Assembly: GCA_023525975.1 (NCBI GenBank)
Contig: CM042021.1
Location: 103,461,501-103,525,500, forward strand
Reading direction: 5' to 3'
From: Smallanthus sonchifolius
Lineage: Eukaryota; Streptophyta; Magnoliopsida; Asterales; Asteraceae
DNA length: 64,000 bases
Shown: positions 10,434 through 22,445 of the stretch, one piece after another
How the letters are laid out: every line of letters begins with the position of its first letter
Numbering within the stretch: the stretch's first letter is position 1
Notes under the pieces: model-generated
Databases searched by the model: none
What the model saw: only the letters and a program-made list of their open reading frames with translations
Told to the model about the DNA's origin: nothing
Translations under genes and position numbers: made by a program

Positions 10434-13400
10434 TTAATCATCTGAATTGTATGCATCTTCTTCATCATCATTAATAAAACTTTCATCGAGATCAATCGAG
10501 GCAACATGACTTGGGTCACCACCCTCATTTAAAGTTGTACGCATAGGCAAGTAGCCTAAGTCGACAACCAAGTTACCAAAAAATGATTGAGTTTCCCGTG
10601 TAATAGATTGACAATCAACATGGGGAATTGGAGTTTGGTCACCACCTACGTGACTTGATTCACCACCTTCGCATCCGGTGTCGATAACCAAAGTATAATC
10701 ATTTGATTGAGTGTCGTGCAATATATCTATCTCATTAACAACACTAGGATGATCCCAAAGCTTCCGATGGTGAACGTCCTCAACAACCCTCCATTGGCCA
10801 ATGGTTCGAGAAGGATCTCAAAGATAGAACACTTGTTTATACTGTGTGGCTAATATATATTGGACATCATCATACCATTATTTGCCAACATACCAATCAC
10901 GGCCAATGTCAATTATAGTAGTATTGTTTTGCTTAATTAATCTTTTACCTCTCGTGTCGAACCATTTACCACGGAATAGTACAACCGAGTAACCATCTAT
11001 GTAGTTCAACTTTATGATCTCTTCTAGTTGACCATAAAATGGAGTATCGTCTTCTCCTATTGTAACCACACCACTGTTCTGAGTAGTGCGTCGGGAATCA
11101 CGATTTTGTACCACGAATCTAACTTACGATTTGTAGGCTTTGATTTCATCGCAGTTGTTCAACACAAACCATTGTAATGATTTGTTGGCATGTTCAGAAA
11201 GCGCCTTGATTTTCTTTTTCGATATTGGTCGACATTGTGAAGAAAACACTTGAAACTGCCTTTTCGGAATGCCAGCATCTGCATTTCTATCTGGTCGGTT
11301 AAATTTGGTCTGCATACCATCCAGATACATAGAGCAGAATGTCAAGGCTTCATCTGCAACATAACCCTCCGCAATTGAGTCTTCAGGTTTGGCTTTGTTT
11401 CTAACATATGCTTTGAGCTTTTTCATGTATATTTCAAAAGGATACATCCATCTCATATACACAGGGCCACCAAGAATAGCTTCTTCAGGTAAATGAAGAA
11501 TGAGATGAACTATTATGTCAAAAAATGCTAGAGGATATATCATTTTCAAATTGCATAATATATTAACCACTTCCTCATTTGCTTCATACATGTCTTTCAC
11601 ATCTACTGATCGTGCACAAATTTTTTGAAAGAATGTGCAAACGTCATTGATTGTTGTTGAAACATTTTTGTGCAGACCCGATCGTCCCCCTTATTGGCAG
11701 CAATCGTTGCATGAGGATGTGATAATCATGGGACTTTAACCCAATTATATTTGAATTATTGGGAAGTACCTTATTTTTTAAATTCGATCCAAATCCATCA
11801 GGCAGTCTCACTCTTCGAATAAACTGACAAAAGCATTCTCGATCACTGGGTGTGAAAGAGTAAGGAGCTTGTGGTTGGTACAACTTGTTGTTTTTTTGTG
11901 TTAGCCATAGGTTATGTCGAATACCCATATTTTCCAAGTCTTTGCGGGCTTTGTGTGTGTCTTTTGATTTATCGTTCATCAACAAAGTACCCAATAAACT
12001 CTCACACACATTTTTCTCCACGTGCATAACATCAAGATTGTGTTTTAAAAGCAGAGAAGACCAATAATCCAGCTCAAAGAAGATACTTCGTTTAGTCCAA
12101 TTCAACTTTGATGTTAGGCGCTTTCTTTTTACCCCTCCATACATTGGATGTTTCCTCGGAACACGATCTGGGAGATTTTTTAATTGTTCTAATATTAGAG
12201 CATTAGTCAATCGTCGGGGAGGATGTTTTGTCTCTTTCTAGCCATCAAACGACATATCGTTCCTCGATTTATGCTTTCTAGGCAAGAATCTTCTGTGTCC
12301 AACAAAAGCTATCTTATTCGTTATAGCGCACGAAGGTGTGTCAACGTTACACGTAGGGCATGCTTTATAACCTTGACCACTCCATCCAGACAAGCTACTA
12401 TGAGCAAGATAATCGTTGATAGTCCATAACAGTGCAGTATGCATCCTAAATACAGTTTTGGTTTATACATCTCTCACCTGGACTCCTTCAGCCCACAACA
12501 TTTTCAACTCATCAACCAAAGGCCTTAAGAATACATCAATGTCCTTACTAGGTGATTTAGGCCCGGGAATTAGCAAGGTTAACATGAAAGAAGACTCTTT
12601 CATACATAACCACGGTTGTGTATTATATGTTGTTAACACTACCAGCCACATACTGTAAGTCTGACTCATGTTACCGAACGGATTAAAACCATCGGCAGCC
12701 AAACCTAAGCGGACATTCCTTGGTTCTTTAGCAAAATCCGGATATCTCTCATCAAATTCTTGCCATGCCTTCCCATCAACCGGATGTCGCTTCATACCAT
12801 CCGTTGAGCGTCCAGTATTATGCCAGATCATTTCTTTTGCCGTTAATCTTGAACTATACCTTCGTCGAAGCCGTGAAGTTAAAGGAAAGTAGCGCAACAC
12901 TTTATGTGGTACTTTCTTCCTCTTTGTATTTTTATCAACCCATCTACTCTCATTACAAATCGGACAGTTTTGCATTGATTCATTCTCCTTCCAAAACAGT
13001 GCACAATCATTAATGCAAGCATGGATAGACTGATATCCTAACCCAATCTTACTCAGTTTCTTCTTTGCGTGTGACGCTGGAACGTGATTTTCCTTCGGCA
13101 TTGCAATTTGTAGAAGCTCTAACAGTTGGCCAAACGAACTATTCGTCCATTTGTTGATAACTTTGATATGCATCAATTTGGCTATGAAGTTTAGGGAAGA
13201 CATTTGACTACAACCGGGGTATAACTCCTTATTTAGCTCCTCAAACAACGCATCAAACTCTGGGTCTAAACTAGTTCCATCTTCATCTATATTATCCTCG
13301 TTTGTATTTTGCTCAGCCATCACATCATCTATGGCATCAAACATCTCATTATTTGTTGTTGTAATTATTGGAGGAGTTGGTGTTGTTCTTGGGGCAAAAA

Positions 13401-13713
13401 GTGATGCTATCTCCGCCACACGAGGATGTTGTTCACCATGATAAATCCAATTCTGATATGATTGTAGAAACCCACGGTCATGTATGTGGCCATATATCGT
13501 GTTCAAATCCTGTCGACACGCATTACAACAACGTCTACACGGGCAAAACGCTCTACCTCGACCGTCGACATGGTTCCTGGCCGTCTCTATAAAGTTGCGA
13601 AGACCGCTTAAGAAAGCCGGAGAATTCCGATTTCCTAGTGTAACCCAACTTTTATCAATTGCCATATCTAGTGTCATATCTATTGTGTTATAAGCATACA
13701 CATATACGTGCAT
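10434..13713 (-). pseudogene. TNP2-like CACTA transposase (broken)
   Basis: Read from 13713 down: a transposase-associated zinc domain (DKSWVTLGNR, then CPCRRCCNACRQ, about 13670-13450), the Transposase_21/TNP2 domain (about 13190-11780, with CINDCALFWKENESMQNCP, NPFGNMSQTYSMWLVV, HTALLWTINDYLAHSSLSGW, LKSHDYHILMQRLLPI), a DUF4218 region (about 11600-11300, IIVHLILHLPEEAILGGP) and a DUF4216 region (about 11110-10880, DDTPFYGQLEEIIKLNYIDG). The order matches intact plant CACTA transposases. Lesions: a frame change near 12450-12465 (possibly a small intron), TAG at 12238-12240, a frameshift near 11640, TAA near 11124. It would bind and cut element ends in the nucleus; this copy cannot make full-length protein. 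Confidence 0.85.
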
Positions 13714-13805
13714 GTAATAAATGATATAAATGAATGTATGTGATTTGATCGGTACTCTAAGGCGGTGGATCCTAACCCACTTTTTGAATATTCTATCTCA
13801 TATGT

Positions 13806-14040
13806 ATACATTTTAACGAGTTGACTATTTAAGAAAAAATCAGCAGCATTTCACCTTAACTCCCCAAGTATGCAGATAAACCGCAAACTCGAAGGAGTAA
13901 GGAGAAATATCTACCATTTTTTTCTTAAATGTCAACCCGTTAAAATATATACATATCCTAAATAATATAGAATATTCAAAAAGCAGTCCCAAGGGGGACA
14001 ATCCAAAATTTATCTCTATCAGATAAATTTTGGACGGGTA
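13806..14040. repeat. Two inverted repeats upstream of the TNP2-like gene
   Basis: An outer imperfect pair joins ATTTTAACGAGTTGACTATT (about 13809) with AAATGTCAACCCGTTAAAAT (about 13927). Just beyond, a perfect 14-bp hairpin TCCAAAATTTATCT (14002-14015), loop CTATC, pairs with 14021-14034. They lie between the transposase start and the right subterminal repeats and could be regulatory or a small nested MITE. Confidence 0.7.
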
Positions 14041-14149
14041 TATTCTAAAGATGTATCCTAAATAAATATACTAGTGTACACAACATGAGACGTACATAAA
14101 GGTATAAAAGTCGGGATGCGTACCTTAAAAAATTCAATGAAACACAAAT

Positions 14150-15060
14150 AAGATGTTATTCACACATCTCCAACCGCAATGAGTTCCGAACTAGCAACAA
14201 AATTAAATAAAGTTACATATACATACAAAAATATATACATACATTCATAATTACATAAATACATACCCAATTATATACATACAAATCATACAATTACATA
14301 ATCATACATACGAACATACATACAAATATACATACATATTATATACAAACACGCATAAATAAATGCCCAAATTCTAAAATTACATACACAAACACAATTA
14401 CATACATAAAAATACATACATACACGTATATACATACATAGCCTTTACAAACATACATAAACAAATACCCAAATTCCCAAATTACATACATAAACACAAT
14501 TTCATACATAAACATAAACATAATACAAATACATACAAACACACATACACGTATATACATACATAGCCTTTACAAACATACATAAACAAATACCCAAATT
14601 CTCAAATTACATACATAAACACAATTCCATACATTAACATAATACAAATACATACAAACACACATACACATATATACATACATATTATATACAAACATAC
14701 ATATATAAATGCCCAAATTCCAAAATATCATCTAAACCTAATTTTATCATAAAATTTTAAAAATATTTATAAAATCATACATCTAAACCATATATACATA
14801 CATACAAATAAACACAACAATGCCCAAATTCTAAAATTACATACACAAACACAATTACATACATAAAAATACATACACATATATACATACATATTATATA
14901 CAAACATACATATATAAATGCCCAAATTCCATCTAAACCTAATTTCATCATAAAATTTTAAAAAATATTTATAAAATCATACATCTAAACCATATATATA
15001 CATACATACAAATAAACACAAACATATACATACAAACATATATCTAAACCTAATTTTTAG
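14150..15060. repeat. ACATACATA low-complexity region with internal duplications
   Basis: About 0.9 kb of CATACATA/CACATACA sequence inside the CACTA element. Segments such as CATAGCCTTTACAAACATAC (14438, 14562) and TACATATATAAATGCCCAA (14699, 14908) recur, showing local tandem duplication. Open frames here are repeat translation and not genes. Confidence 0.85.
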
Positions 15061-15377
15061 AAAAATTACTAACCAAGTTTGCAAATTAGCTTCCTCTCAG
15101 CTTGAAATCCTTAAAAAATGGTTAAAGCTTCAAACACCTAACAAAAATCAAAGAAATTAAACAAAAAACACCAAAATGTTGATTTTCTTGTTAAGGTTGA
15201 ACAATAGATGTTAACTCACCTCAAAACCGAAGAGATTGGTGAAGATTGCTCCACAAAATACCCAAAAATCGTGAAATCGCCGGAGAGAGAGAGAGAGAGA
15301 GAGATGGAGTGATTTGGGGATTTTTTTTGTTGGAAATGAGAAGCAGAAAGCTGTTTCCTGAGTTAATTCACGCTGAG

Positions 15378-16197
15378 ACCTATAGCGACGACATGTCGTC
15401 GGTATTAGAAAGTCGGCGCAATAGGTCCCCTGTATCGACGACATGTCGTCGGTGTAGGCTTCGTAGAGATTTAACCGGTCAATAAAGTAAAAAACTCTAT
15501 ACCGACGACATGTCGTCGATATAAGGTATCCCGGATTTTTTTTTAATTTAAAAAAAAAGTTTTTACCGAAGAAAAAATTATTATATTAAAAAAAACAAAA
15601 AGAAATCAAAATTACCCTATACCAACGACATGTCGTCGGTATAGGTTTTCCCCAAAAATTCATTGGGCGCCAGCTTTCCCTCCAATCTGCCTCAACCTTA
15701 TAGCGACGACATGTCGTCGGTATATGATCGAACGTCGGCGCAATAGGTTCCTGTACCGACAACATGTCGTCGGTATAGGCTTCATATGGTTTTGACCGGT
15801 CAATAAAGAAAAAACTCTATACCGACGACATGTCGTCGGTATAGGGTATCCCATATTTTTTTTTAATTTAAAAAAAAAATTTTGACCGAAGAAAAATTAT
15901 TATATTAAAAAAAACAATAAAGAAAATCAAAATTACCATATACCGACGACATGTCGTCGGTATAGGTTTTCCCTAAAAATTCATTGGGCGCCAGCTTTAC
16001 CTCCAATCTGCCTCAACCCTATAGCGACGACATGTCGTCGGTATAGGGTGTCCCATTCAAAATTTTTGTTTTCACCTATAGTGACGACATGTCGTCGCTA
16101 TAGGGTGACCTATACCGACGACACCTATAGTGACGACATGTCGTCGCTATAGGGTGACCTATGCCGACGACAAGTGTCGTCGGTATAGGCGACGTCG
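15378..16197. repeat. Right subterminal palindromic repeats, with a ~320-bp tandem duplication
   Basis: At least eleven GACATGTCGTCG palindrome cores (15386, 15437, 15502, 15624, 15703, 15754, 15822, 15942, 16025, 16083, 16132). A larger unit of about 320 bp is duplicated: ATTCATTGGGCGCCAGCTTT occurs at about 15658 and 15977, each followed by a palindrome. A GA microsatellite (15283-15303) precedes the array. Confidence 0.9.
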
Positions 16198-16391
16198 ACA
16201 CATGATCATTTCCTTGTAGTGATAAGTAGAATTTAAAATTATGAATATGATTCAGCTACATTGTTCACTTTTGAAAGAGAAATTGATCTAAAGAAAAGAA
16301 TGTTAAATATTGTGTGTCACTTGCCTTATTTTTCAAAAGAAAAGAATTGTTTGTTATTTTTGAAAATGTTATTATGTGATTTTATTGGGTG

Positions 16392-16500
16392 CAGGGTCGG
16401 TCCCGAGGATCCTTAAAATGTTTTTGGCCCAGGACATGTAAAAAAATCGGGCCCTATAATATAAACTCAATAATCATATATAAAAAAACATAATGCGGGC

Positions 16501-16531
<31 letters not shown>

Positions 16532-16708
16532 AAATTAGGCTTATATATATAGATTTTTTTTATTTATTGGTTTTGGGTTCAGATTTATAAACAATAGGGC
16601 TTATATATATTATAGATTTTTTTTTTAAAACACACATATATAATATAAAAAAATTTTAAAAACTTCGAACCCTAAGGGAGACCGGGCCCGGGACCGTCGC
16701 CCTCCCTG
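16392..16708. mobile_element. hAT MITE with 8-bp TSD
   Basis: Starts CAGGGTCGGTCCCGAGGATC and ends GGGACCGTCGCCCTCCCTG, inverted ends of hAT type. Flanking 8-mers ATTGGGTG (16384-16391) and ATTGGATG (16709-16716) match at seven of eight bases. It sits in the continuation of Copia gag relic 2. A relative in the opposite orientation is at 55469-55872. It has no coding capacity. Confidence 0.85.
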
Positions 16709-16865
16709 ATTGGATGATAAAACAAATAAACGTAGTGTGACTATACATATTTTGTGTTAATAACATTTTCTACCTGAAATACCCTCGAAAAATTCAATAT
16801 AATCAAGTAATGTTAACTAGTAATCACACTAATATAATCACGCATGCATATGAAATTATGGGGGG

Positions 16866-16952
16866 GACTTTGTGTTTAGTAGAGTAGGATTTGCTATTCA
16901 GAAGGGGGTAGCGGCGCAGCTTGTTGCCCGTCTACCTGCCATTAGTTTGTAA
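16866..16952 (+). mobile_element. 5'-truncated 3' end of the non-LTR element, flanked by an 11-bp TSD
   Basis: The 28 codons plus stop translate to a C-terminus containing GFAIQKGVAAQLVARLP, nearly identical to the C-terminus of the long retroelement frame at 44398-47753. The inserted segment is bounded by perfect 11-bp copies of ATATGAAATTA at 16848-16858 and 16978-16988. Severe 5' truncation with a TSD is what target-primed reverse transcription produces. The insertion itself is about 119 bp. Confidence 0.85.
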
Positions 16953-16989
16953 TTGTGCCGGTCATCTCGTTATAAATATATGAAATTAA

Positions 16990-17570
16990 ACGTGAAGGAT
17001 TTAAATTACGAATGATTTTTGGCCACATATATTTAAAACAAACTTGTGCTCATTATTTTTATTTTTTATTTTACCTAAACATACCATATTATCAGTTATC
17101 ACGCTTAGTAGGATATTAGATAAAATGGTTACTTATGATTCTTTAACGAATGCTATTAATTTTATTTTTATTTTTCGTTTGTAAGGTTTTTGAACCCGTT
17201 TTGAAATCTTGTTGATTACACGTAAGGATTTTTATTTTGTCTCACACTATAAAAAGCAACTAACAAAAAGATCTTTCTGTCCACTAATTAGCCATTTTTG
17301 TTTTCATGCTATTTTCAAAATTGTCAGTGTATTTTTTCATTTGTAGATGAAGTGAGATCAATGGCTGAGAGCAACTTTGTATGCTTCTCACACTTTTTCC
17401 AATTCTTACGTGAACCGCTATACATAGAGAGGTTTATGGTGCAATTCACTTGAATCTGAATTTAAACTCGAGACCTCTACTATTAAGGAATCAAACGCTT
17501 TTTACTATGCTACCCTTTAAAGGTTTAATATATATGGGGTTGTTCAATACAGGGGGGAGTATAGAATATG
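16990..17570. other. Unassigned AT-rich DNA
   Basis: No coding region or element end could be supported. Confidence 0.5.
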
Positions 17571-20500
17571 TCACACCCCGTCGAAGACGGAAACACGGAG
17601 TGGGACCGGTATATCACATTGAACACAAGTACAAGAGAAACTAAAAGGAAAGTTGTGCATTACATTGAACCATACTACATGCCTCTATCGAAAGTACAAA
17701 TATACGGAAAATTCTGAATCAATACAAAGGGTCTAAAATGCCCAACTACAACCAAAAGTACATAATAATAACTCTTCCCAAAAGCAAGCCGTTTAAAGCT
17801 CGTTATCCCAATAACTGTTTACCTGAAAAGCATGTTTCGAAAACTAATCAACTATAAAAATAGTTGGTGAGCACGCAGGTTTTGCGACTCTATAAAAAGT
17901 AAGTAAATAAATTTCAAAATGTAATAGTAACCATCCGCAGATGATCAAGTACACGTGTTAACATATAATTACCCTGATACATAATCAAAACCGTCAGACT
18001 AGTTGTTGCCCCTGTATCCAGGTGTCGAATGTAAACACCTACTATGGCTAATTATGCGCCCAAATAACCCTACAAGTCTGGTTGGCACGACCAACCCTGG
18101 GCGTGGGTGTCAACCCAAATAGTACTATTCATAATTCTCATCGGCTATCCAAGCTAATTGATTGCGTTAAAGTGGGGACTTAATACATCAATAAGTAAAC
18201 CCAGGTAACCCTAATCCCAAGTAACTACGTGTAGAGTGAAACAGTTTTTCCCCCGTAAAACAGTAAAAATTGAAAAGTGGGGCCGCGAAACTCACCTGAA
18301 CAACGTTGGTGATAAGTGTGACATAGTCAACAAAAACCGAAAAGTACGGTTAACATCCAAATTCTATCAAAGGCCAGCAGCCAAATGCAAGCAAAGTGTG
18401 GCTAGCAACTCAGTGCTACCAAGGTACGGCTAAATCCACAAGAACCGCAAAAACAGGTGTCCTAACCGAGTCCTACTAACCAAGTAGACACAAAAAAATA
18501 GCATTTAGGACGCTTAAAGTATAAAACTGAGTCTACTACTCAAAAAGTGGCTATGCAGTCGGTTGCATAACCAAAACCCGTGCACACACGTACGAACCGC
18601 TCAAAAGTTGTAAAACCGTCTTTTATATAAATTCGTGACTTTGAAACCTTAAGTTTTAGATTTTATTAATGAATATCAGTAGTTATAATGTCATATATTA
18701 TAAAATCTGAAGTCATAGTTTCGTTTAACCAAAAATACGATTATGCACGTAAAGTAAGGTTTACGGTTTAAAAATCCGATTCATCCGAAATTAGGGTTTT
18801 AGTGTGATTTTAACACCCAATTTAAAAGTCCAAATTTTATATTTTTAATATGATAATACTTCTGTCCAAACTCCCATTAAGACTTTTATAAAAATATTTG
18901 TATGCAAAAATTTCTAAAAATAATAACTTTTTATAAAGTTTTAATGGACAATAATTCTAAAACCATATTTAGACATAAAATTAATTCTTGAAACTTTCAC
19001 TAATTGTTCATATACATATATAAAAATTTCTGACCAATTTTCATAATTTTTCAATATCCAGATTATTTATTATGAATATAATATTGTTAAAATTTAACAA
19101 ATTCGGTACAAATAGTTATAATTGTCCAAACTTCACCAACTTTTTACCAAATAAGTTTGAACTCCATATGAGATTCTATTATAAGTTTCAAGTCCTAATG
19201 TTGTCCAGAAATATATGATCTCAAATTCAATCGTTAAAACTTCATAAATATCAAACACCTACTTAGACAACTCCAATTTTTATGAAATTTGGATAGGAGT
19301 CATTTTTTATCATATAATAATTACTGACTAAATTCCATATTTTTCCAATACTCAGAGGTATTTTTCCCAATTTTCATGTATTAAACTTGTAGAAATTTTA
19401 ATAAATAATCTATAAATAGTTTAGTTACCAAAATTTTCAGATCTCACTTTTTATATAAATACTACTTTTTAAAAATAAATTTGGAAGCTAAATCAAAAGT
19501 TTATAAAAATCAATCAAAAACAATTGTTATATAAAAATAAATATATTAGTTCCACGTGAATCGGGGTTGGGTTTATAACCTAATAACCACTCAAAATATC
19601 AAATATCTCAATACTAAATATTTTTGGGTTTATTTCCCAACCAATGACTCATAAAACTATTCTAACATAAAATTAAATTTTAACGAGTAAAGTTTATACC
19701 TTTCGTATAAATGGTTCGTATACGCGAAACCTCTCATATTTCACATGCAATACGAACCAAAAACACCATTAGGATCATTTTTATCTCCCGAGCATTTCCA
19801 CATGCTCAAAATTGACATGCAATGCCGTTTGGATGGCCATGCAACCGATCAATTTCCTGTTTCGGTCCTATAAACTGTTACAATCTGTTCGTATTCAAAC
19901 ATATAGTTCCAAACATCTGATCGGAATTTTCTATGGTGAAAACATTCATATTTGTGCTAAAAAACTACTGTCCAAAAATCGTCACGATCCAACGAGCGGA
20001 TCTCCGGGGATCGACGATTCTTTGAGACCCAGTTTTTCAAATCAGAAAATCTGATCAGTCGCATTCGAGGGTACAAAACGCATACCTAGAGAGCACTGAT
20101 CAAAGATTTCTCTCGTAGGGTTGTGCGTCTATGTGTTGACAACATTATATCCAAAATTCATGCATTTCTAACAGTCTGATTTCCGGGGATCGTCCGATTT
20201 TTAAGACTGCGCATGCATAAAACTTTCTGGACATAATTTAAAAACCTTTTTTTAACGAATTTAACAAGGATTTAGACAAATCTGAGCTTACCATTGAGTT
20301 CATAGCGTCAAGAAATGGTTCTAGGGGAAAAACGGGCTTCGGCCGCCTTCGGCTACCGCCGGACCACCGTGGACCGCCGTCGGCCACCACCGGACCACCA
20401 CCAGCTCCAGCCCTCTCTCTCTCTCTAATTTCTTTCAATGAATTGATCAAACGAGAAAAAAGGAGGGTAGTGGGGTATTTATATTCCTCGTGGTCTCCGA

Positions 20501-20830
20501 TCGCGTGTCGGTTTCTCGCTTAAACGAACCCGATAAAAAATAGAGGCGTTATTTTATCGAAAAATAACTTATTATAATTTATTATTTTCCCTCGAGTCCT
20601 TGCGTCTCGTAAATATATATCATTTCGAATTTAAATTAAAATTTACGAAACCGTTAGACTCGGGTGTTAACGCGTATAAACTTGAACTTGATCAAAATTT
20701 TGACATTATAATCACCCAAATAAATCTTGCTATTATTTATCGTTCTCCAACGAGTTCCTTTCTTTTAAAAGTATATTTCACATAATAATAATACTATTAT
20801 AATACTATTATTATTATTATTATACGAACT
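17571..20830. repeat. Unresolved repeat block starting TCACACCCCG
   Basis: It opens TGTCACACCCCGTCGAAGAC and GGAAACACGGAGTGGGACC, a start I associate with abundant plant LTR-type repeats, then runs as non-coding AT-rich sequence. Toward the end it has TCCGGGGATCG phrases at about 20003 and 20175 and a GC-rich CCGCCGTCGGCCACCACC stretch (20340-20410). I could not identify a matching second terminus or any protein. LTR, solo LTR or another repeat type all remain possible. Confidence 0.3.
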
Positions 20831-21094
20831 CGTCTTACTTTATTGTTCAAGGGTATTTTAATAAAATCATATTTATGTTGAGATTTCTAGTTTACCTAAC
20901 CATCACCATCATCCCTACCTTTTAAGACCAAGAGAAGTATTCACATATCTCTCTCGCAAGCTCTTCAAAATTTTCTCTTCATTCTCAATCAATATCCAGC
21001 CATAATCATGGATCCGCATCCAGTCATAATCATCTCTCCCCTTTGCTGAAAATTATATCCAATCTCGTTACACTCATATCTCAAATCACGGAAA

Positions 21095-21481
21095 ATTAGA
21101 TCCAATCCCGGTGAAGGCGTTCTCAACGAACTTCAAGGAGTGAGTTTCTCTCTTCATTTTGGATCGATTCTGGTTTAATTTTTAGTGTAGATTTAGTTTT
21201 ACGTGGTTTTGGTATCGTTTCATTTCATTGAGGTGAATTTTGTTTTTGGATCTGTGATTGTGTGATTAGTGTGGTTTGTTTACTATTTTTGGTATGGGGG
21301 TTAGTTATGGGAGTTGAAGATGATGCAAGATGGGGCTATCGTCGGTCCAATTGACAGATCTGCTATCGCTAAGTCGATGGTTCCTGGAGCTGCGGGGTCG
21401 AACACTGTTCCTGATCTGAATGTTCCGTATGAAGGTCCGGACGAGTATGAAACTCCCACCGCTGATTTACTTTTCCCTCCG
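21095..21481 (+). pseudogene. Fragment of the TFIIA large-subunit gene (two exons)
   Basis: The first exon remnant ends at 21139 with NPGEGVLNELQG, followed by a GTGAGT donor. The second exon, 21305-21481 after a TTAG acceptor, encodes ELKMMQDGAIVGPIDRS, then DLNVPYEGPDEYETPTADLL, then FPP, and ends at a GTAAGT donor. This is the linker region of plant TFIIA-alpha/beta, the general factor that stabilises TBP on promoters. Reading frame and splice sites are intact across the fragment. I found neither the N-terminal helical exon upstream nor the C-terminal beta-barrel exons downstream, so it is a partial copy, perhaps captured by a transposon. It could be an incomplete real gene only if exons lie beyond very long introns. 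Confidence 0.75.
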
Positions 21482-21639
21482 GTAAGTAATTTTTTGTTGA
21501 GAGAAATCAGTGATTTGAGATGTGAGTGTAACGCGTTACACTCATTATCCATGCGATTACACTCGGAAAATTAGTTCTGTTCGGTACATTTTTATCCATC
21601 GTTTGATGGATGATTGTTACTAGTTCTTATATATGTAAC

Positions 21640-22445
21640 ATTTGTTTCTTACATATGTAACATTCGATTTTACATATGTAACAGGTGCTAGTTACATATG
21701 TAATATCATTTACGTAACATTTGATTTTTGCGGTCTCCTTTGCATTGCTGGAATGTCTGTTAAAACACTATGATATAATACCTCATATCATTTAAATCAA
21801 CTTATTAGCATTTAACCAGCATTTACTCATAACTCCATCGTAACCATCATTTAAATCAACTTATTAGTATTTTATCATCATTTAAATCAGCTAAGAAGAA
21901 GCCAAGCTCATTTACTACATGTTTAACAGGAAGACTACAATCGGGTAATATTGTTTCTATAACATATATATTTACATATGTTACATTTGTTGGTTACCTA
22001 TGTAATCCAACCTATAAATTCACACGTGATTTTACATGACCAAATGTTATTTTTGGCAATTTATATACGTAACCTTACATATGTTACAAGTGTTACATGC
22101 ATTCTAAGTTACTTTATACCTAATATATATTTACATGTGTAAGTTGATGAACGTGTTTTCTTCGTAAGTGAAAGATTTTTGTGTCAAAAATGAAGATGAT
22201 TATCAAGAAATGAAGTGTATATAGGTTTTATGTTTTTTGTTAGCATATTATAGTTTTTGGATCATTTTTAAATATTTAAGTTTGTATGAAATACATTGTT
22301 ACGTTTTTAATGCTGATTGTAATGAATTTTTAAATATGTAAGTTTGTATTAACATATGTAACAACACGTATGTTGGATTATTATAGTTTTTGGATCATTT
22401 TTAAATATTTAAGTTTGTATTAACATATGTAACAACGTGTATGCT
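21640..22445. repeat. Cluster of TTACATATGTAA palindromes
   Basis: Perfect TTACATATGTAA occurs at 21649, 21670 and 21692. Close variants (TTACATATGTTAC at 21972 and 22075, TTACCTATGTAA at 21994, TTACATGTGTAA near 22130, AACATATGTAACAAC near 22352 and 22423) follow. A 40-bp direct repeat with AGTTTTTGGATCATTTTTAA lies at about 22251 and 22385. No gene is visible. Subterminal repeats of an unrecognised transposon would fit. Confidence 0.65.

Larger units (their letters stand above)
7875..16221 (-). mobile_element. CACTA (En/Spm) DNA transposon, 8.35 kb
   Basis: The left end reads CACTACTACATTATCACC and the right end, on the opposite strand, CACTACAAGGAAATGATC; only the outer bases of the TIR agree. 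Flanking trinucleotides are ATG and ATA, a 3-bp TSD with one mismatch. Both subterminal regions are filled with palindromes centred on GACGACATGTCGTC. It carries TNP2-like and TNPA-like genes on the minus strand, so its functional 5' end is at 16221. It sits inside Copia gag relic 2. The transposase is broken by stops and frameshifts, so this copy is probably immobile alone. Confidence 0.9.

Noticed and set aside
7913..16197. CRISPR-like array of regularly repeated palindromes
   Set aside because: Spacing is irregular and the repeats lie at both ends of a CACTA element in a plant genome.
20238..20450. Pro/Gly-rich frame near CCGCCGTCGGCC
   Set aside because: No homology recognised; lies in an unresolved repeat block next to a CT microsatellite.
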